The notes: generated from the letters alone by a model not told the origin. Positions 1 to 9,532 are shown, counted from the stretch's first letter. The stretch: 64,000 nt of DNA from Dolomitihabitans soli (GCF_022213955.1 NZ_JAKNTW010000038.1:38817-102816); one strand, 5' to 3'. Program-made: numbers and translations.

Positions 1-410
1 TGGCCACCGGCACGAACTGGGTGTTCCGCGACGAGTCCATGCACATGGAGTTCGCCTTCAGCGTGGTGGACACCGTACGCGCGGAGGAGCCGGACCTGTT
101 CGACGACGAGCTGGGCGAGCGGGTCGCCGAGATGATGCGGGAGGCGGTCGAGGCGGAGCTGGCCTTCGCGCGGGACCTGTGCGGGGACGAGCGGGACGGG
201 ATGAGCGTCGCGCGGATGCGGGAGTACCTGGAGTACGTCGCCGACCAGCGGCTCGCCAGGCTCGGCCTGCCCGGCAGGTACGGCTCCGCCAATCCGTTCG
301 CGTTCATGGAGTTGCAGGACGTTCAGGAGCTGGCCAACTTCTTCGAGCGCAGGGTGTCGGCTTACCAGGTGGCGGTGGAGGGCGAGGTAGCCTTCGACGA
401 ATCGTTCTAA
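1..410 (+). CDS. Ribonucleotide reductase beta subunit, C-terminal fragment
   Basis: This is the 3' end of a gene that begins before the window; the reading frame starts at base 3 and ends in TAA at 408-410. The visible 135 residues begin ATGTNWVFRDESMHMEF, which is the helix of class I ribonucleotide reductase small subunits carrying the Glu and His iron ligands (E in FRDE, E/H in ESMHMEF). The family forms the diiron or Mn/Fe tyrosyl-radical partner of NrdA/NrdE and makes deoxyribonucleotides in the cytosol. The tail ends in an acidic, aromatic stretch (EVAFDESF), as expected for the C-terminal peptide that docks on the large subunit. Whether it is the NrdB or NrdF subclass cannot be decided from this fragment. 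Confidence 0.9.
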   Translation, partial: ATGTNWVFRDESMHMEFAFSVVDTVRAEEPDLFDDELGERVAEMMREAVEAELAFARDLCGDERDGMSVARMREYLEYVADQRLARLGLPGRYGSANPFAFMELQDVQELANFFERRVSAYQVAVEGEVAFDESF

Positions 411-461
411 AGTCGCAAATGGGGCATTGTGGTGGGGAGCTGACTACAGGAGGTTTCGCTG

Positions 462-1499
462 GTGTCGCCCGTGCCCAACTGGATCGCTCTGGTCGTGACC
501 GTCCTCCTCGCCGTGGCGGCGGTGGAGGTGGTGCGCCGCGTTCTCCGTTCCCGGCTGATCGGCCCCCGCTGGGGGCCGGCCGAGCCGTTGGTACGACGAT
601 GCACCTGGCCCGGATTCGCCACCGCCGCGGTGGCGACGGCGAACTCGGTCTACCTGCCGGACTCGGCCGGCGGGGCGGTGGAGCGAGCCCTGGACCTGCT
701 GCTGATCGGCTGCGTCACCTGGCTGGTGATCCAGGCCGCCTACGCGGTCACCGACCAGGTCCTGGAACGGCTGGTCGCGGTCGAGGGCGACGGCAACCGC
801 AACCGCCGCGCCCGCCGGATCCGGACCCAGATCACCCTGGTGCGCCGGGTGGCCGCCGCGGTGGTCATCGTGGTGGCGCTCGGCGCCATGCTGTTCACCT
901 TCCCCGCCGTGCGCGCGCTCGGCGCCGGGCTGCTCGCCTCCGCGGGCATCATCGGCGTCGTCGCGGGCATCGCCGCCCAGTCGATGCTGGGCAACCTGTT
1001 CGCCGGGCTGCAACTCGCCTTCAGCGACGCGCTCCGGCTCGACGACGTGGTCGTGGTGGAGAACGAGTGGGGCAGGATCGAGGAGCTGACCCTCACCTAC
1101 GTGGTGCTGCGGCTGTGGGACGAGCGGCGGCTGGTGCTGCCCGTCTCCTACTTCACGCAGAACCCGTTCGAGAACTGGACCAGGCACGGCAGCCGGGTCA
1201 TCGGGCACGTGGTGCTACGCGTCGACTGGTCGGTGCCGGTCGAGGAGTTGCGCACCGAGCTGTACCACTTCCTGCGCGGGAACCCCCTCTGGGACCAGAA
1301 GGACTGGACCCTCCAGGTCACCGACATGCTGCCGAACGGCCTGGTGGAGCTGCGCGCGCTGATGAGCGCCGCCGACTCGGCCAGCGCCTGGGACCTCAAG
1401 TGCGACGCCCGCGAGCACCTGATCACCCACATCCGCGAGAAGCACCCGGAGGCGCTGCCCCGCTTCCGGGTGGTGGAGGAGCCGCCCTCAGGGCGCTGA
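462..1499 (+). CDS. Mechanosensitive channel of the MscS family
   Basis: A 345-residue membrane protein. The GTG start at 462 is supported by a perfect AGGAGG at 448-453, eight bases upstream. Hydrophobic segments lie near residues 5-25, 65-90 and 125-150. The last is the Gly/Ala-rich pore helix (AGLLASAGIIGVVAGIAAQ), followed by SMLGNLFAGLQLAF, the usual MscS TM3/beta-domain junction. The beta domain carries the DDVVVVENEWGRIEELTLTY motif. MscS channels open with membrane tension and release solutes on osmotic downshift. The length is near the family norm. Its 3' end overlaps the convergent gene on the other strand by 12 bases (1488-1499), so no terminator separates the two. Confidence 0.93.
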   Translation: MSPVPNWIALVVTVLLAVAAVEVVRRVLRSRLIGPRWGPAEPLVRRCTWPGFATAAVATANSVYLPDSAGGAVERALDLLLIGCVTWLVIQAAYAVTDQVLERLVAVEGDGNRNRRARRIRTQITLVRRVAAAVVIVVALGAMLFTFPAVRALGAGLLASAGIIGVVAGIAAQSMLGNLFAGLQLAFSDALRLDDVVVVENEWGRIEELTLTYVVLRLWDERRLVLPVSYFTQNPFENWTRHGSRVIGHVVLRVDWSVPVEELRTELYHFLRGNPLWDQKDWTLQVTDMLPNGLVELRALMSAADSASAWDLKCDAREHLITHIREKHPEALPRFRVVEEPPSGR

Positions 1500-3056
1500 G
1501 GGCGGGCGCAGCACCCGGGCGGCCCCGGCGATCAGCGCGGTCGCCAGGATCCAGCCGGCCACGATGAGCGCGTTGGCCAGCCACTGGGTCCACCCGACCG
1601 GCTCCCACGCGGCGCGCTGCTCGAACACGCTCACCGGGACCAGCAGGTCCAGCGTGTAGACGAACGCGTTGAAGCTGCGCGTCTCCTCCGGGTCGATCTG
1701 CACCGGGTTGTGCATCGAGAAGACCGCGGTGCCGGTCGCCAGCAGCAGTCCCGCCCACGCCCCGGCCAGCCACGGGCGGTAGCCGTACCCGACCATCAGA
1801 TCCAGCAGGCGTCCCCAGCCGCGGCCGGGCAGCCGCAGGCTACGGCGGCGGGCGCGCTGCTTGGCCAGCAGCACCCGCCGCGCGTCGGGCTCGTGACCGA
1901 TCCGCCGGTACCACGTGGCGAGCTGCTCGTACGGCTGGGGCCGGTAGCCCTCCGGATCGCGGGCGAGCCAGTCGAGCCGCTGGGTGGGGGTCCAGTCGCC
2001 GCGCAACGACTCGTAGCTCAGCCCGTTGAGGTGCACGTGCTCGGGATAGACGTCCGGACGGTCGAGCAGCACGCCGATCCGGGAGTAGGCCAGGTTGACC
2101 TCGCCCGTCACGCCGGCGGTGGTCAGGATGAGCTCGTCCACCTGCATGTGGCTCAGGTGCAGGGCCCGGCCGGTCGCCCGCACCGTGGCGTCGTCGAAGG
2201 AGAGCACCCCGGTGATCCGCGCGCCGCGCAGCCGTACGGTGCCGTCCGCGGTGAAGCCGGAGTGGAACTCGGCCGCGGTCGCCTGGAGATGGTCGGCGTT
2301 GACCGCGTGCTCCCCGATGCCCTTGATCACGGCGTCGCGCAGGTAGAGGCCGCCGTTGAAGCGGGCGCCGATCAGCCGCAGCCCGCCCTCCGTGCGGAGC
2401 CCGCGCAGGAAGGCGCCGCCGTCGACGGTCATGCCGCCGGCCCACAGCGCCCAGCCGTCCTTGACGTATCCGCGCTCCTTCATCTCGGCCTTGGAGTACG
2501 GCTTGCGGATGTCCTGCGAATGGTTCCCGGGGGGATCGTGCTGCTGCGGCGCGGTGATCTTGGCGTGTGAGAGCCGGAACTGGCCGGTGATGTGTGCGTT
2601 GTCCAGCCGGATGCCCCGGTGGACCGTGCTCCCGTCGAGCTCGAACAGGCCGTCGATCTTCGAGCGGGCGCCGCGCACCCGCAGGATGTCGCAGCCGCGC
2701 AGGCGCACGCCCCGGGTGGTCGCGTCGGTGAGGTCGACGATGTCCGGCAGATGGCAGTTGAGCAGGTGCACCTTGGCGGTGACCTGGGCGTCGGACAGGT
2801 CGAGCGGGCCGGCGACGGTGGCCCCCGCCAGGCGGAGACCGGGGGTGCGGCCGGGCTCGGGTTCTCTGGCGCCGAGCAGCAGGGCCGTCAGCACCTCAGC
2901 CCGGATCGTGCGCTCGGCCCCCCACGACTCGCCGTTCGCCGGGTCGTCACGCTCGCGGTCGCCGGTCCGGAGATCGACCCACGCCCCCGTGGGATAGGCG
3001 TCCCAGACCTGGCGCTCGGCCGGGGAGAGCCGCCAGAACGGTCGTGATCTACGCAC
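1488..3056 (-). CDS. Membrane protein with pentapeptide-like beta-solenoid region
   Basis: A 522-residue protein starting at GTG 3054-3056. Residues about 75-330 show degenerate repeats of the type LxGAxVxGxLDLxxAxVxG, typical of pentapeptide-like right-handed beta solenoids. Residues about 400-522 hold two or three hydrophobic helices (LAGAWAGLLLATGTAVF; NALIVAGWILATALIAGAA), so the C-terminus is anchored in the membrane with a cytosolic or extracytosolic solenoid ahead of it. Similar actinobacterial proteins are often mislabelled oxidoreductases, but no cofactor motif is visible. Function is unknown. It converges with the mscS-type gene and lies just downstream of the lipoprotein gene at 3080-3724 on the same strand, with a 23-base gap. 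Confidence 0.8.
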   Translation of the reverse strand: MRRSRPFWRLSPAERQVWDAYPTGAWVDLRTGDRERDDPANGESWGAERTIRAEVLTALLLGAREPEPGRTPGLRLAGATVAGPLDLSDAQVTAKVHLLNCHLPDIVDLTDATTRGVRLRGCDILRVRGARSKIDGLFELDGSTVHRGIRLDNAHITGQFRLSHAKITAPQQHDPPGNHSQDIRKPYSKAEMKERGYVKDGWALWAGGMTVDGGAFLRGLRTEGGLRLIGARFNGGLYLRDAVIKGIGEHAVNADHLQATAAEFHSGFTADGTVRLRGARITGVLSFDDATVRATGRALHLSHMQVDELILTTAGVTGEVNLAYSRIGVLLDRPDVYPEHVHLNGLSYESLRGDWTPTQRLDWLARDPEGYRPQPYEQLATWYRRIGHEPDARRVLLAKQRARRRSLRLPGRGWGRLLDLMVGYGYRPWLAGAWAGLLLATGTAVFSMHNPVQIDPEETRSFNAFVYTLDLLVPVSVFEQRAAWEPVGWTQWLANALIVAGWILATALIAGAARVLRPPSAP

Positions 3057-3079
3057 AGCCGAACTTTAGTGCACAAGGA

Positions 3080-3724
3080 TCACAACGGGCGGACCGTCCT
3101 GCCGATCCGGTCGAACAGTTCCTGGCGGCCGTCCTGGTCGGTGCTGAGCGTGACGACGCACGTCCTGCCCTTGTGCGGCACGTGGTACTGGGTGCCCTTG
3201 ACGCCGGTCTCGGCGGAGCCGAACGTGTAGGTGATGCGCACCGCCCGGCCGGCTCCGATGGTCACCTCGCCGGACTCGACGATCTCCGCCTTCAGCCGGC
3301 CCAGATCGCGCTTGGCCTCCTCGATCAGCAGGCTCGCCCGCTTGCCGCCGCCGGCCTGGCAGAATCCGTTGAGGTTGGTGGGAAGGGCGCCGGGCGACCG
3401 CGCCGCCGAGCCCGGATCCGCGGCCCACACGCCCTTGCCGGGGATCAGCGCCTTCAACCCCTGCCTGGTCTGCTCCAGCGTCGTCCCCGACAGGCCCGCC
3501 CGGCGGAGACCCTGGTCCACGTCGTCCTTGGTCAGGTCGAGCACGACCCAGTCGGTCGGGACCGCGACCAGGAACCCGTTGCCGGGGCCGCCCGCCGCCT
3601 TGAAGCCGCTGGGCACGACGACGGCAAGGGGATCGACCGCCGCCGGCTCGGGGGCGGCGGCGGTCGAGCAGGCCGCCGACGTCAGACACAGCCCCAGCAC
3701 CGCCGTGATCACCATGTGGCGCAC
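3080..3724 (-). CDS. Putative lipoprotein of unknown function
   Basis: A 214-residue protein with a short basic N-terminus, a hydrophobic core (VITAVLGLCLTSAAC) and a lipobox-like SAAC with the lipidated Cys at residue 19. The rest is a soluble domain with no motif I recognise; it has two further Cys residues (FCQAGG, GRTCVV) that could form a disulfide outside the cell. Patterns such as FLVAVPTDWVVLDLT resemble other actinobacterial surface lipoproteins of unknown role. It may be co-transcribed with the pentapeptide-like membrane protein downstream (gap 23 bases). Confidence 0.75.
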   Translation of the reverse strand: MRHMVITAVLGLCLTSAACSTAAAPEPAAVDPLAVVVPSGFKAAGGPGNGFLVAVPTDWVVLDLTKDDVDQGLRRAGLSGTTLEQTRQGLKALIPGKGVWAADPGSAARSPGALPTNLNGFCQAGGGKRASLLIEEAKRDLGRLKAEIVESGEVTIGAGRAVRITYTFGSAETGVKGTQYHVPHKGRTCVVTLSTDQDGRQELFDRIGRTVRPL

Positions 3725-3862
3725 CTGACCGCCCTCCTCGGGGGAAGCCGTGCGGGCGGCGTCGTGCCTGCCCGGCCGGGGGAGCCTACCGGCCGGCCGG
3801 GATGTCGGCCGCCCGGTTTCGGAAGAGGGGATACCCCGTGTCGCGTCACTCCATGGCGGGGC

Positions 3863-5098
3863 TCAGCGGTCGATCACCTCGTTCTTGCCGATGACGACGA
3901 CGCCCGACCTGGTGACGGCGTACCGGGTCCGGTCGAGGTCGAGGTCGAAGCCGATGCGGGCGCCGTCGGGGATGACGACGTTCTTGTCGATGATGGCGCG
4001 GCGGACCATGGCGCCACGGCCGATCTTGACGCTGTCCATCAGCACGGAGTCCTCCACATGGGAGTGGGAGTGCAGGATCACCCTGGGCGACAGGATGGAC
4101 CCCACCGCCGTGCCCCCCGAGACGATCACGCCGGGCGAGACCAGGGAGTCGAGCGCCCGGCCGACCCGGTCCCCCTCGTTGTGCACGAACTTGGCCGGCG
4201 GCAGGGGATCGTGGCCGGTGTAGATGGGCCAGCGGTCGTTGTAGAGGTTGAAGACGGGGTGGGCGGAGATCAGGTCCATGTGCGCCTCGTAGTAGGCGTC
4301 CAGGGTGCCGACGTCGCGCCAGTAGCCGCGGTCGCGTTCCGAGGAGCCGGGGACCACGTTGTCGGCGAAGTCGTACACCTCCGCGCCGCCCGACTTGACC
4401 AGCATCGGGATGATGTTCCCGCCGAGGTCGTGCTTGCTCGTCGGGTCGAGGGCGTCCTCGCGCACGGCGTCGATCATGGCCTGGGCCCGGAAGACGTAGT
4501 TGCCCATGGAGGCGTAGACCTGGTCGGGGGCGTCCGGCAGGCCGACGGCGTCGATCGGCTTCTCCCTGAAGGCGACGATCTTCCGGCCCGCCGGGTCGGT
4601 CTCGATCACCCCGAACTGGTCGGCCAGCGAGATCGGCTGCCTGATGGCCGCCACGGTGACGTCGGCGCCGCTGTCCACGTGCTGCTGCACCATCTGCCGG
4701 GGATCCATCCGGTAGATGTGGTCGGCGCCGAAGACGATCACGTGCTCGGGCAGTTCGTCGTAGATCAGGTTGAGGTTCTGGAAGAGGGCGTCCGCCGAGC
4801 CGGAGAACCAGCGCGGGCCGAGTCGTTGCTGGGCGGGCACGGGCGTGACGTAGTTGCCGAGCATGGCCGACAGGCGCCAGGTCCGCGAGATGTGCCGGTC
4901 GAGGCTGTGGTTCTTGTACTGGGTGAGTACGACGATCTTCAGATATTGGCCGTTCGCCAGGTTCGACAGCACGAAGTCGACCAGGCGATAGATTCCACCG
5001 AAGGGCACCGCCGGTTTCGCCCGGTCCGCCGTCAGCGGCATCAACCTCTTACCCTCGCCACCGGCGAGGACGATCGCGAGGACATTGGGCGTCGTCAT
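3863..5098 (-). CDS. glgC: Glucose-1-phosphate adenylyltransferase (ADP-glucose pyrophosphorylase)
   Basis: A 411-residue enzyme that makes ADP-glucose from ATP and glucose 1-phosphate, the committed step for glycogen and alpha-glucan synthesis. The ATG at 5096-5098 is chosen because the nucleotidyltransferase signature begins at once after it ([19 protein letters not shown]) and a GGGAGGG lies upstream; a longer in-frame extension lacks any family character. Further family motifs are [18 protein letters not shown], the WFSGSADAL region and GADHIYRMD. The C-terminal third holds left-handed beta-helix repeats ([17 protein letters not shown]). It is divergent from glgA with 211 bases between the starts, a common actinobacterial arrangement. 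Confidence 0.96.
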   Translation of the reverse strand: MTTPNVLAIVLAGGEGKRLMPLTADRAKPAVPFGGIYRLVDFVLSNLANGQYLKIVVLTQYKNHSLDRHISRTWRLSAMLGNYVTPVPAQQRLGPRWFSGSADALFQNLNLIYDELPEHVIVFGADHIYRMDPRQMVQQHVDSGADVTVAAIRQPISLADQFGVIETDPAGRKIVAFREKPIDAVGLPDAPDQVYASMGNYVFRAQAMIDAVREDALDPTSKHDLGGNIIPMLVKSGGAEVYDFADNVVPGSSERDRGYWRDVGTLDAYYEAHMDLISAHPVFNLYNDRWPIYTGHDPLPPAKFVHNEGDRVGRALDSLVSPGVIVSGGTAVGSILSPRVILHSHSHVEDSVLMDSVKIGRGAMVRRAIIDKNVVIPDGARIGFDLDLDRTRYAVTRSGVVVIGKNEVIDR

Positions 5099-5309
5099 AG
5101 CCTGGACGATAACCCTCCCAATCCCGGCGAAACATCCCCGACACGCACAAGTTCCCCGGTGCACCGCCCAGGGTCCCCGGCGGTGTGCCGGGGAACATCG
5201 CCAGGCGATGGCATTGGTCGGTATGTGGCGGTTCGTCCGGCGCGTGGTCCACCAGTGATGAAGGGTGTTCGGGTGGGGCGGCGGGGAGGGAGACGGTTAG
5301 GGTTCGGGT
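5099..5309. promoter_or_regulatory. Divergent glgC-glgA promoter region
   Basis: A 211-base region between two divergent starts that must carry both promoters. I see no convincing -35/-10 pair or strong palindrome. There is no gene in it; the apparent reading frames have no family character. Confidence 0.5.
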
Positions 5310-6479
5310 ATGCGAGTGGATCTGCTTAGCCGGGAGTATCCGCCCGAGGTGTACGGCGGTGCGGGAGTGCATGTCGAGTACCTCGCGCGGGAACTGAGAG
5401 CACTGGCCGACGTGCGGGTGCGGTGTTTCGGGGCGGCGCGGCCGGAGGCGGGCGTGGACGCGTACCGGGTGCCGGCGAAGCTGGCGACGGCGAATCCCGC
5501 GTTGCAGGTGCTCGGGGTCGACCTGGAGATGGCCGCCGCGTGCCAGGGGGCCGACGTGGTCCACAGCCACACCTGGTACGCCAACTTCGCCGGGCACGTG
5601 GCGAAGATGTTGTACGGCGCGGCGCACGTGGTCACCACGCACAGCCTGGAGCCGCTGCGGCCCTGGAAGGCGGAGCAACTCGGCGGCGGTTACACGCTGT
5701 CGAGCTGGGCGGAGCGCACGGCGCTGCTGGCGGCGGACGCGGTGGTGGCGGTGTCGGAGGGAATGCGAAGAGACGTCCTAGCGACATATCCCGAAATTTC
5801 CCCCGAAAAGGTGACGGTGATCCACAACGGCATCGACACCGCCGAGTACGCCCCCGACCACGGCACCGGCATCCTCGTCAAGCACGGCATCGATCCCGCC
5901 CGGCCGTACGCCGTCTTCGTCGGGCGGATCACCCGGCAGAAGGGCCTGGTCCACCTCCTGCACGCCGCCCGTGACCTCGACCCCGCCGCCCAGCTCGTGC
6001 TGTGCGCCGGCGCCCCGGACACGCCCGAGATCGCCGCCGAGGTCAGCTCGCTGGTCGACGGCCTCGGCCGGGAGGGCGTGGTGTGGATCTCGGAGATGCT
6101 GCCCCGCAGCGAGGTGATCCAGATCCTGTCGCACGCCACGGTGTTCGTCTGCCCCTCGGTCTACGAGCCGATGGGCATCGTCAACCTGGAGGCGATGGCC
6201 TGCGAGACGGCCGTGGTGGCCACCGCGACCGGCGGCATCCCCGAGGTGGTCGCCGACGGCGCGACCGGGCTGCTGGTCCCGATCGACGCGGCCCTGGACG
6301 GCACGCCGCACGATCCGGCCGGGTTCGCGGCCGACCTGGCCGAGCGGATCAACGAGCTCCTCGGCGACCCCGGGCGCGCGGCCACGATGGGCAAGGCGGG
6401 ACGCGCGAGGGCCGTGGAGCACTTCTCCTGGGAGCGGATCGCGACGCGGACCGCCGACCTCTACCGGCGGGTGAAATGA
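5310..6479 (+). CDS. glgA: Glycogen synthase / alpha-maltose-1-phosphate synthase (GT4 type)
   Basis: A 389-residue GT-B glycosyltransferase. The N-terminus MRVDLLSREYPPEVYGGAG and the TWYANFAGHV segment are typical of the actinobacterial glycogen synthase group. The C-terminal nucleotide-binding half has HNGIDTAEY, FVGRITRQKG, the E-x7-E type motif in PSVYEPMGIVNLEAMAC, and TGGIPEV. Family members use ADP-glucose supplied by GlgC. The mycobacterial relatives are now known to condense it with glucose 1-phosphate to give maltose 1-phosphate, so the exact acceptor here is open. The stop codon overlaps the start of the next gene (ATGA at 6476-6479), indicating translational coupling. Confidence 0.93.
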   Translation: MRVDLLSREYPPEVYGGAGVHVEYLARELRALADVRVRCFGAARPEAGVDAYRVPAKLATANPALQVLGVDLEMAAACQGADVVHSHTWYANFAGHVAKMLYGAAHVVTTHSLEPLRPWKAEQLGGGYTLSSWAERTALLAADAVVAVSEGMRRDVLATYPEISPEKVTVIHNGIDTAEYAPDHGTGILVKHGIDPARPYAVFVGRITRQKGLVHLLHAARDLDPAAQLVLCAGAPDTPEIAAEVSSLVDGLGREGVVWISEMLPRSEVIQILSHATVFVCPSVYEPMGIVNLEAMACETAVVATATGGIPEVVADGATGLLVPIDAALDGTPHDPAGFAADLAERINELLGDPGRAATMGKAGRARAVEHFSWERIATRTADLYRRVK

Positions 6480-7183
6480 TCTCCATCGACCGGGCCAGGA
6501 TGGTCTTCACGGACCGGCACGGCGGGGTCAGCGCTCCGCCGTACGACAGCAGGAACCTCGGCGGGCTCGTCGGCGACGATCCGGCGGCGGTCGCGGAGAA
6601 CCGCGCCAAGACGGCGGCCGAGCTGGGGGTCCAGCGGCTGGTGTTCCTGAGGCAGGTGCACAGCGCGGACGTCGCCTACGTGACCGAGCCCTTCGGGGAC
6701 GACCCGCCGCCGCTCGACGGAGTCGTGACCGACCGGTCGGGGGTGGGCCTCGCGGTGCTGGCCGCCGACTGCGCGCCCGTGCTGGTCGCCGACCCGGTGA
6801 ACGGGGTGATCGGCGCCGCGCACTCCGGCCGTCCCGGCACGCTGGCGGGGGTGGCCACGGCGCTGGTGGAGGAGATGGCGCGGCGCGGCGCGGACCTGGC
6901 GGCGGCGACCGCGGTGATCGGCCCGGCGGCGTGCGGGCGGTGCTACGAGGTGCCGGCGGAGATGCGGGAGGACGCGGCGCGGGCGGTGCCCGAGACGTGG
7001 TCCACGACGAGCTGGGGCACTCCGGCGCTCGATCTGCGGGCCGGGATCGCCGCGCAGCTCGCCAGGGCCGGGGTCGGCGACGTACGGCACGACGACCGCT
7101 GCACGATCGAGACCGGCGCGCTGTTCTCGCACCGGCGCGAACGTCTGACCGGCCGGCTGGCGGGGATCGTCTGGCTGATGTGA
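6476..7183 (+). CDS. Laccase-fold purine nucleoside phosphorylase (PgeF/YfiH family)
   Basis: A 235-residue protein starting at ATG 6476 inside the glgA stop (ATGA). The family was first called polyphenol oxidase; characterised members are multi-substrate purine nucleoside enzymes or peptidoglycan editing factors. The zinc-site residues are present: His in LRQVHSADV, Cys in AADCAPVL and His in GAAHSGRPG. The C-terminal segment DDRCTIETGALFSHRRE is the usual family ending. The length matches the family (230-260 residues). In most actinobacteria this gene sits next to ftsZ, so its coupling to glgA is unusual, and this copy may be a paralogue. Confidence 0.85.
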   Translation: MISIDRARMVFTDRHGGVSAPPYDSRNLGGLVGDDPAAVAENRAKTAAELGVQRLVFLRQVHSADVAYVTEPFGDDPPPLDGVVTDRSGVGLAVLAADCAPVLVADPVNGVIGAAHSGRPGTLAGVATALVEEMARRGADLAAATAVIGPAACGRCYEVPAEMREDAARAVPETWSTTSWGTPALDLRAGIAAQLARAGVGDVRHDDRCTIETGALFSHRRERLTGRLAGIVWLM

Positions 7184-7279
7184 CTTCGATCACATTTGAC
7201 TCTTGCCTTTGCGGCCTGTTGGGATCAAGCTCGGATCAAAGACCGGTGCATTCGGGGGTGTGACCCAGGAGGCCCCCGC

Positions 7280-8773
7280 ATGGCCGAAGGCCCGAAGACA
7301 CGTCAACTCGGAGTCAGCCGCCCAGAACTCGTGATCGCCGACCTTCCCGAACCGGAGGAGGTCTTCAAGGTCCGCAGGATCGGCGTCAAGGAGCTGTTCA
7401 AGTTCGCCGTCGGGCCGAGCCTGATCGCGCTCGGCATCTCGATCGGCAGCGGCGAATGGCTGCTCGGCCCGCAGGCGGTCGGGCAGTACGGTTTCGTCGG
7501 CGTCGGCTGGGTGATCCTGGTCTCCGCCGTGCTGCAGACGTTCTACAACGTGGAGTGCTCGCGCTACGTCATGGCGACGGGGGAGGCCCCGGTCGTCGGG
7601 TGGGGGCGGGTGCCGCCGGGATACCTGCTCTGGGTGCCCCTCTCCGTCTTCATCGTGATCTTCGCGTTCATTGCGGGCGGGTGGGCGGCCTCGGCGGGAC
7701 AGGGCCTCTACGCCCTGGTCCACGGTGAGATCGCGCCCGCCGGCGCGGAGGAGCCCCGGCTGTGGGCGATCGCGCTGCTCGTCGTCGTCTTCCTGATCAC
7801 CGCGGCGGCCCGCCGGATCAGCCGCGCCCTCGAACTGGCCAACTGGGTCATGGTCGGCACCATCCTGGTCGCGCTGCTGGTCATCGACATCTTCGTGGTG
7901 CCCTTCGGCCAGTGGTGGGACGCGATCCTCGGCTTCGTCACCCCCGCCGCGCCGCCCGCGGGCATCACCGCGACCCAGCTCGGCGGCCTGGCCGGCTTCA
8001 CCGCGCTCGCCTCCGGCCTCAACTGGTACGTCATGGGCCACTACCGGGACAAGGGCTACGGCATGGGCCACCGGGTGGGGTTCCTCTCGGGCCTGCGCGG
8101 GGAGCGCAAGGAGATCCTGGCCAGCGGCGTGACCTTCCCCGACGACGCGCGCAACGCCGGGCTGTGGAAGCGGTGGTACCGCCTGCTGCTGGTCGACATG
8201 TGGGGAGTCTTCTTCGTCGGCGCGATGCTCGGCATGCTGCTGCCCACGATCCTGATGGCCCGCGCGGTGGAGATCACGGGCACCAAACCCACCCAGGCCA
8301 ACGTGCCGACCTTCGTGGCCGGCGCGCTGAACCAGGAGTACGGCAGGGGGATGTTCTACGTCGCCCTGATCCTCGGCGTACTGATCCTCTTCTCGACCCA
8401 GCTCGGCATCTTCGAGGCGATGGTCAGGGTGGCGACCGACGCCGCGCACTCCACCAGCCCCCGGCTCCGCAGGCTCATCGAGGGCGACCCGCGCAGGTTC
8501 TACTACCCGTTCATGATCGGCCTGCTGATCGTCATCGCGGTCATCCTGCACTTCGCGCTGCCGGTGAGCCTGGTCCAGTGGTCGGCCAACATGTCGAACC
8601 TGGGCGCGCTGATCTACCCGTTCCTGCTCATCTACCTGAACAGCCGGCTGCCGAAGGCCGCGCGCCCCCGCTGGTGGCACTACCTGGTCCTGGTGCTGAA
8701 CTTCCTGTTCTTCGGCTTCTTCTTCGTCAACTTCATCGCCGACCTCGTGGGAGAACCGCTGATCACTTTCTGA
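7280..8773 (+). CDS. Nramp-related transporter lacking the canonical metal motifs
   Basis: A 497-residue polytopic membrane protein; ATG 7280 has AGGAGG at 7267-7272. The order of about 11 hydrophobic segments and the unwound-helix signature (FAVGPSLIALGISIGSGEW) place it in the Nramp branch of the LeuT-fold (APC) superfamily. In true Nramp proteins TM1 carries DPGN and TM6 carries MPH. Here the TM1 position reads GSGE, and the segment resembling TM6 (LASGLNWYVMGHY) has no MPH motif. Manganese or iron transport therefore should not be assumed; magnesium or an organic substrate is possible. It is followed by a convergent lipoprotein gene that overlaps its 3' end by 11 bases. Confidence 0.72.
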   Translation: MAEGPKTRQLGVSRPELVIADLPEPEEVFKVRRIGVKELFKFAVGPSLIALGISIGSGEWLLGPQAVGQYGFVGVGWVILVSAVLQTFYNVECSRYVMATGEAPVVGWGRVPPGYLLWVPLSVFIVIFAFIAGGWAASAGQGLYALVHGEIAPAGAEEPRLWAIALLVVVFLITAAARRISRALELANWVMVGTILVALLVIDIFVVPFGQWWDAILGFVTPAAPPAGITATQLGGLAGFTALASGLNWYVMGHYRDKGYGMGHRVGFLSGLRGERKEILASGVTFPDDARNAGLWKRWYRLLLVDMWGVFFVGAMLGMLLPTILMARAVEITGTKPTQANVPTFVAGALNQEYGRGMFYVALILGVLILFSTQLGIFEAMVRVATDAAHSTSPRLRRLIEGDPRRFYYPFMIGLLIVIAVILHFALPVSLVQWSANMSNLGALIYPFLLIYLNSRLPKAARPRWWHYLVLVLNFLFFGFFFVNFIADLVGEPLITF

Positions 8774-9356
8774 GGTGTTCGCCGATCTGCTCGATCTCCT
8801 CGCGTTCCGCGGTGACGACTTTCCCGGCGAGCATCGTGGTCGGCGTGTGGCGGCCGGTGGCCAGGGCGCGTTCGGCCATCTCGACGCCGTGCCCCAGGTG
8901 ACGGGAGACCAGGCGGAGCCAGAGCCGGTCGAAGGTGGCGCCCGAGGACTTCTCCAGCATGGCGATCTCCCCGGGCGTCAGCATTCCCGGCATGCTGTGC
9001 CCTTCGTGGGCCTCGGCGGTGGGCGGCGGGACGTTCCACAGCTTCAACCAGCCGGTCATCTGGTCGAGTTCCTCGTTCGCCCCGGCCGTGACCTTCTCGG
9101 CCGTCTCCACGACGAACGGGTCGGTGGTGCGGCTCTCCACGAGTTCGGCGAGCTCGATCATCTGCAGGTGGTGCGGGATCATCTCACGCGAGAACCGGAT
9201 GTCGGCGCCGTTGTGCGCGGTGGCCTCCGCCGGCGCGGTGATCTCCGCCGGCGCGGCGGAGACGGCGGTCGGCGGGCCGTCCTCCGCCGCGGCGGCACAG
9301 GCGCTGAGCAAGCCGATCAACGCGACGCCTGCCGCCGCGAGAAGACGCTGATGCAT
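8763..9356 (-). CDS. DUF305 family lipoprotein
   Basis: A 197-residue secreted protein with a lipoprotein signal (lipobox LLSAC, Cys20). The mature region contains the two half-repeats of DUF305, a ferritin-like four-helix bundle: MIPHHLQMIELAELV with the paired His residues, then a second half with RLVSRHLGHGVEMAERAL. The link segment EGHSMPGMLTPGEIAML is also typical. Family members are extracytoplasmic and often found near metal transport or resistance genes, but no activity is established. The gene converges on the Nramp-related transporter with an 11-base overlap. A second, more distant DUF305 gene lies at 53593-54255. Confidence 0.85.
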   Translation of the reverse strand: MHQRLLAAAGVALIGLLSACAAAAEDGPPTAVSAAPAEITAPAEATAHNGADIRFSREMIPHHLQMIELAELVESRTTDPFVVETAEKVTAGANEELDQMTGWLKLWNVPPPTAEAHEGHSMPGMLTPGEIAMLEKSSGATFDRLWLRLVSRHLGHGVEMAERALATGRHTPTTMLAGKVVTAEREEIEQIGEHLRK

Positions 9357-9532
9357 GGTCTCTCCCGTCCGTTGCCCATCACAGGTACGACAGGACGCGC
9401 TCCAAGGTTCATCGCGTCTGCGTCGGAGGGGTGGCGACGTTCACGCGGCACCCGACCATCCTGATCACCTATGAGCTGGACGTGACGACGATACGGCGAT
9501 CGCGATCAAGCCTTCTCAGAACCCCGGCGCGT

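Noticed and set aside
5099..5164. A longer GlgC with 22 extra N-terminal residues.
   Set aside because: The added residues are Cys/Gly/Arg-rich with no family match; the ATG at 5098 is directly before the conserved motif.
3044..5329. A 761-codon plus-strand open frame.
   Set aside because: It lies antisense to the lipoprotein and glgC genes, has no domain motif and reflects high GC content.
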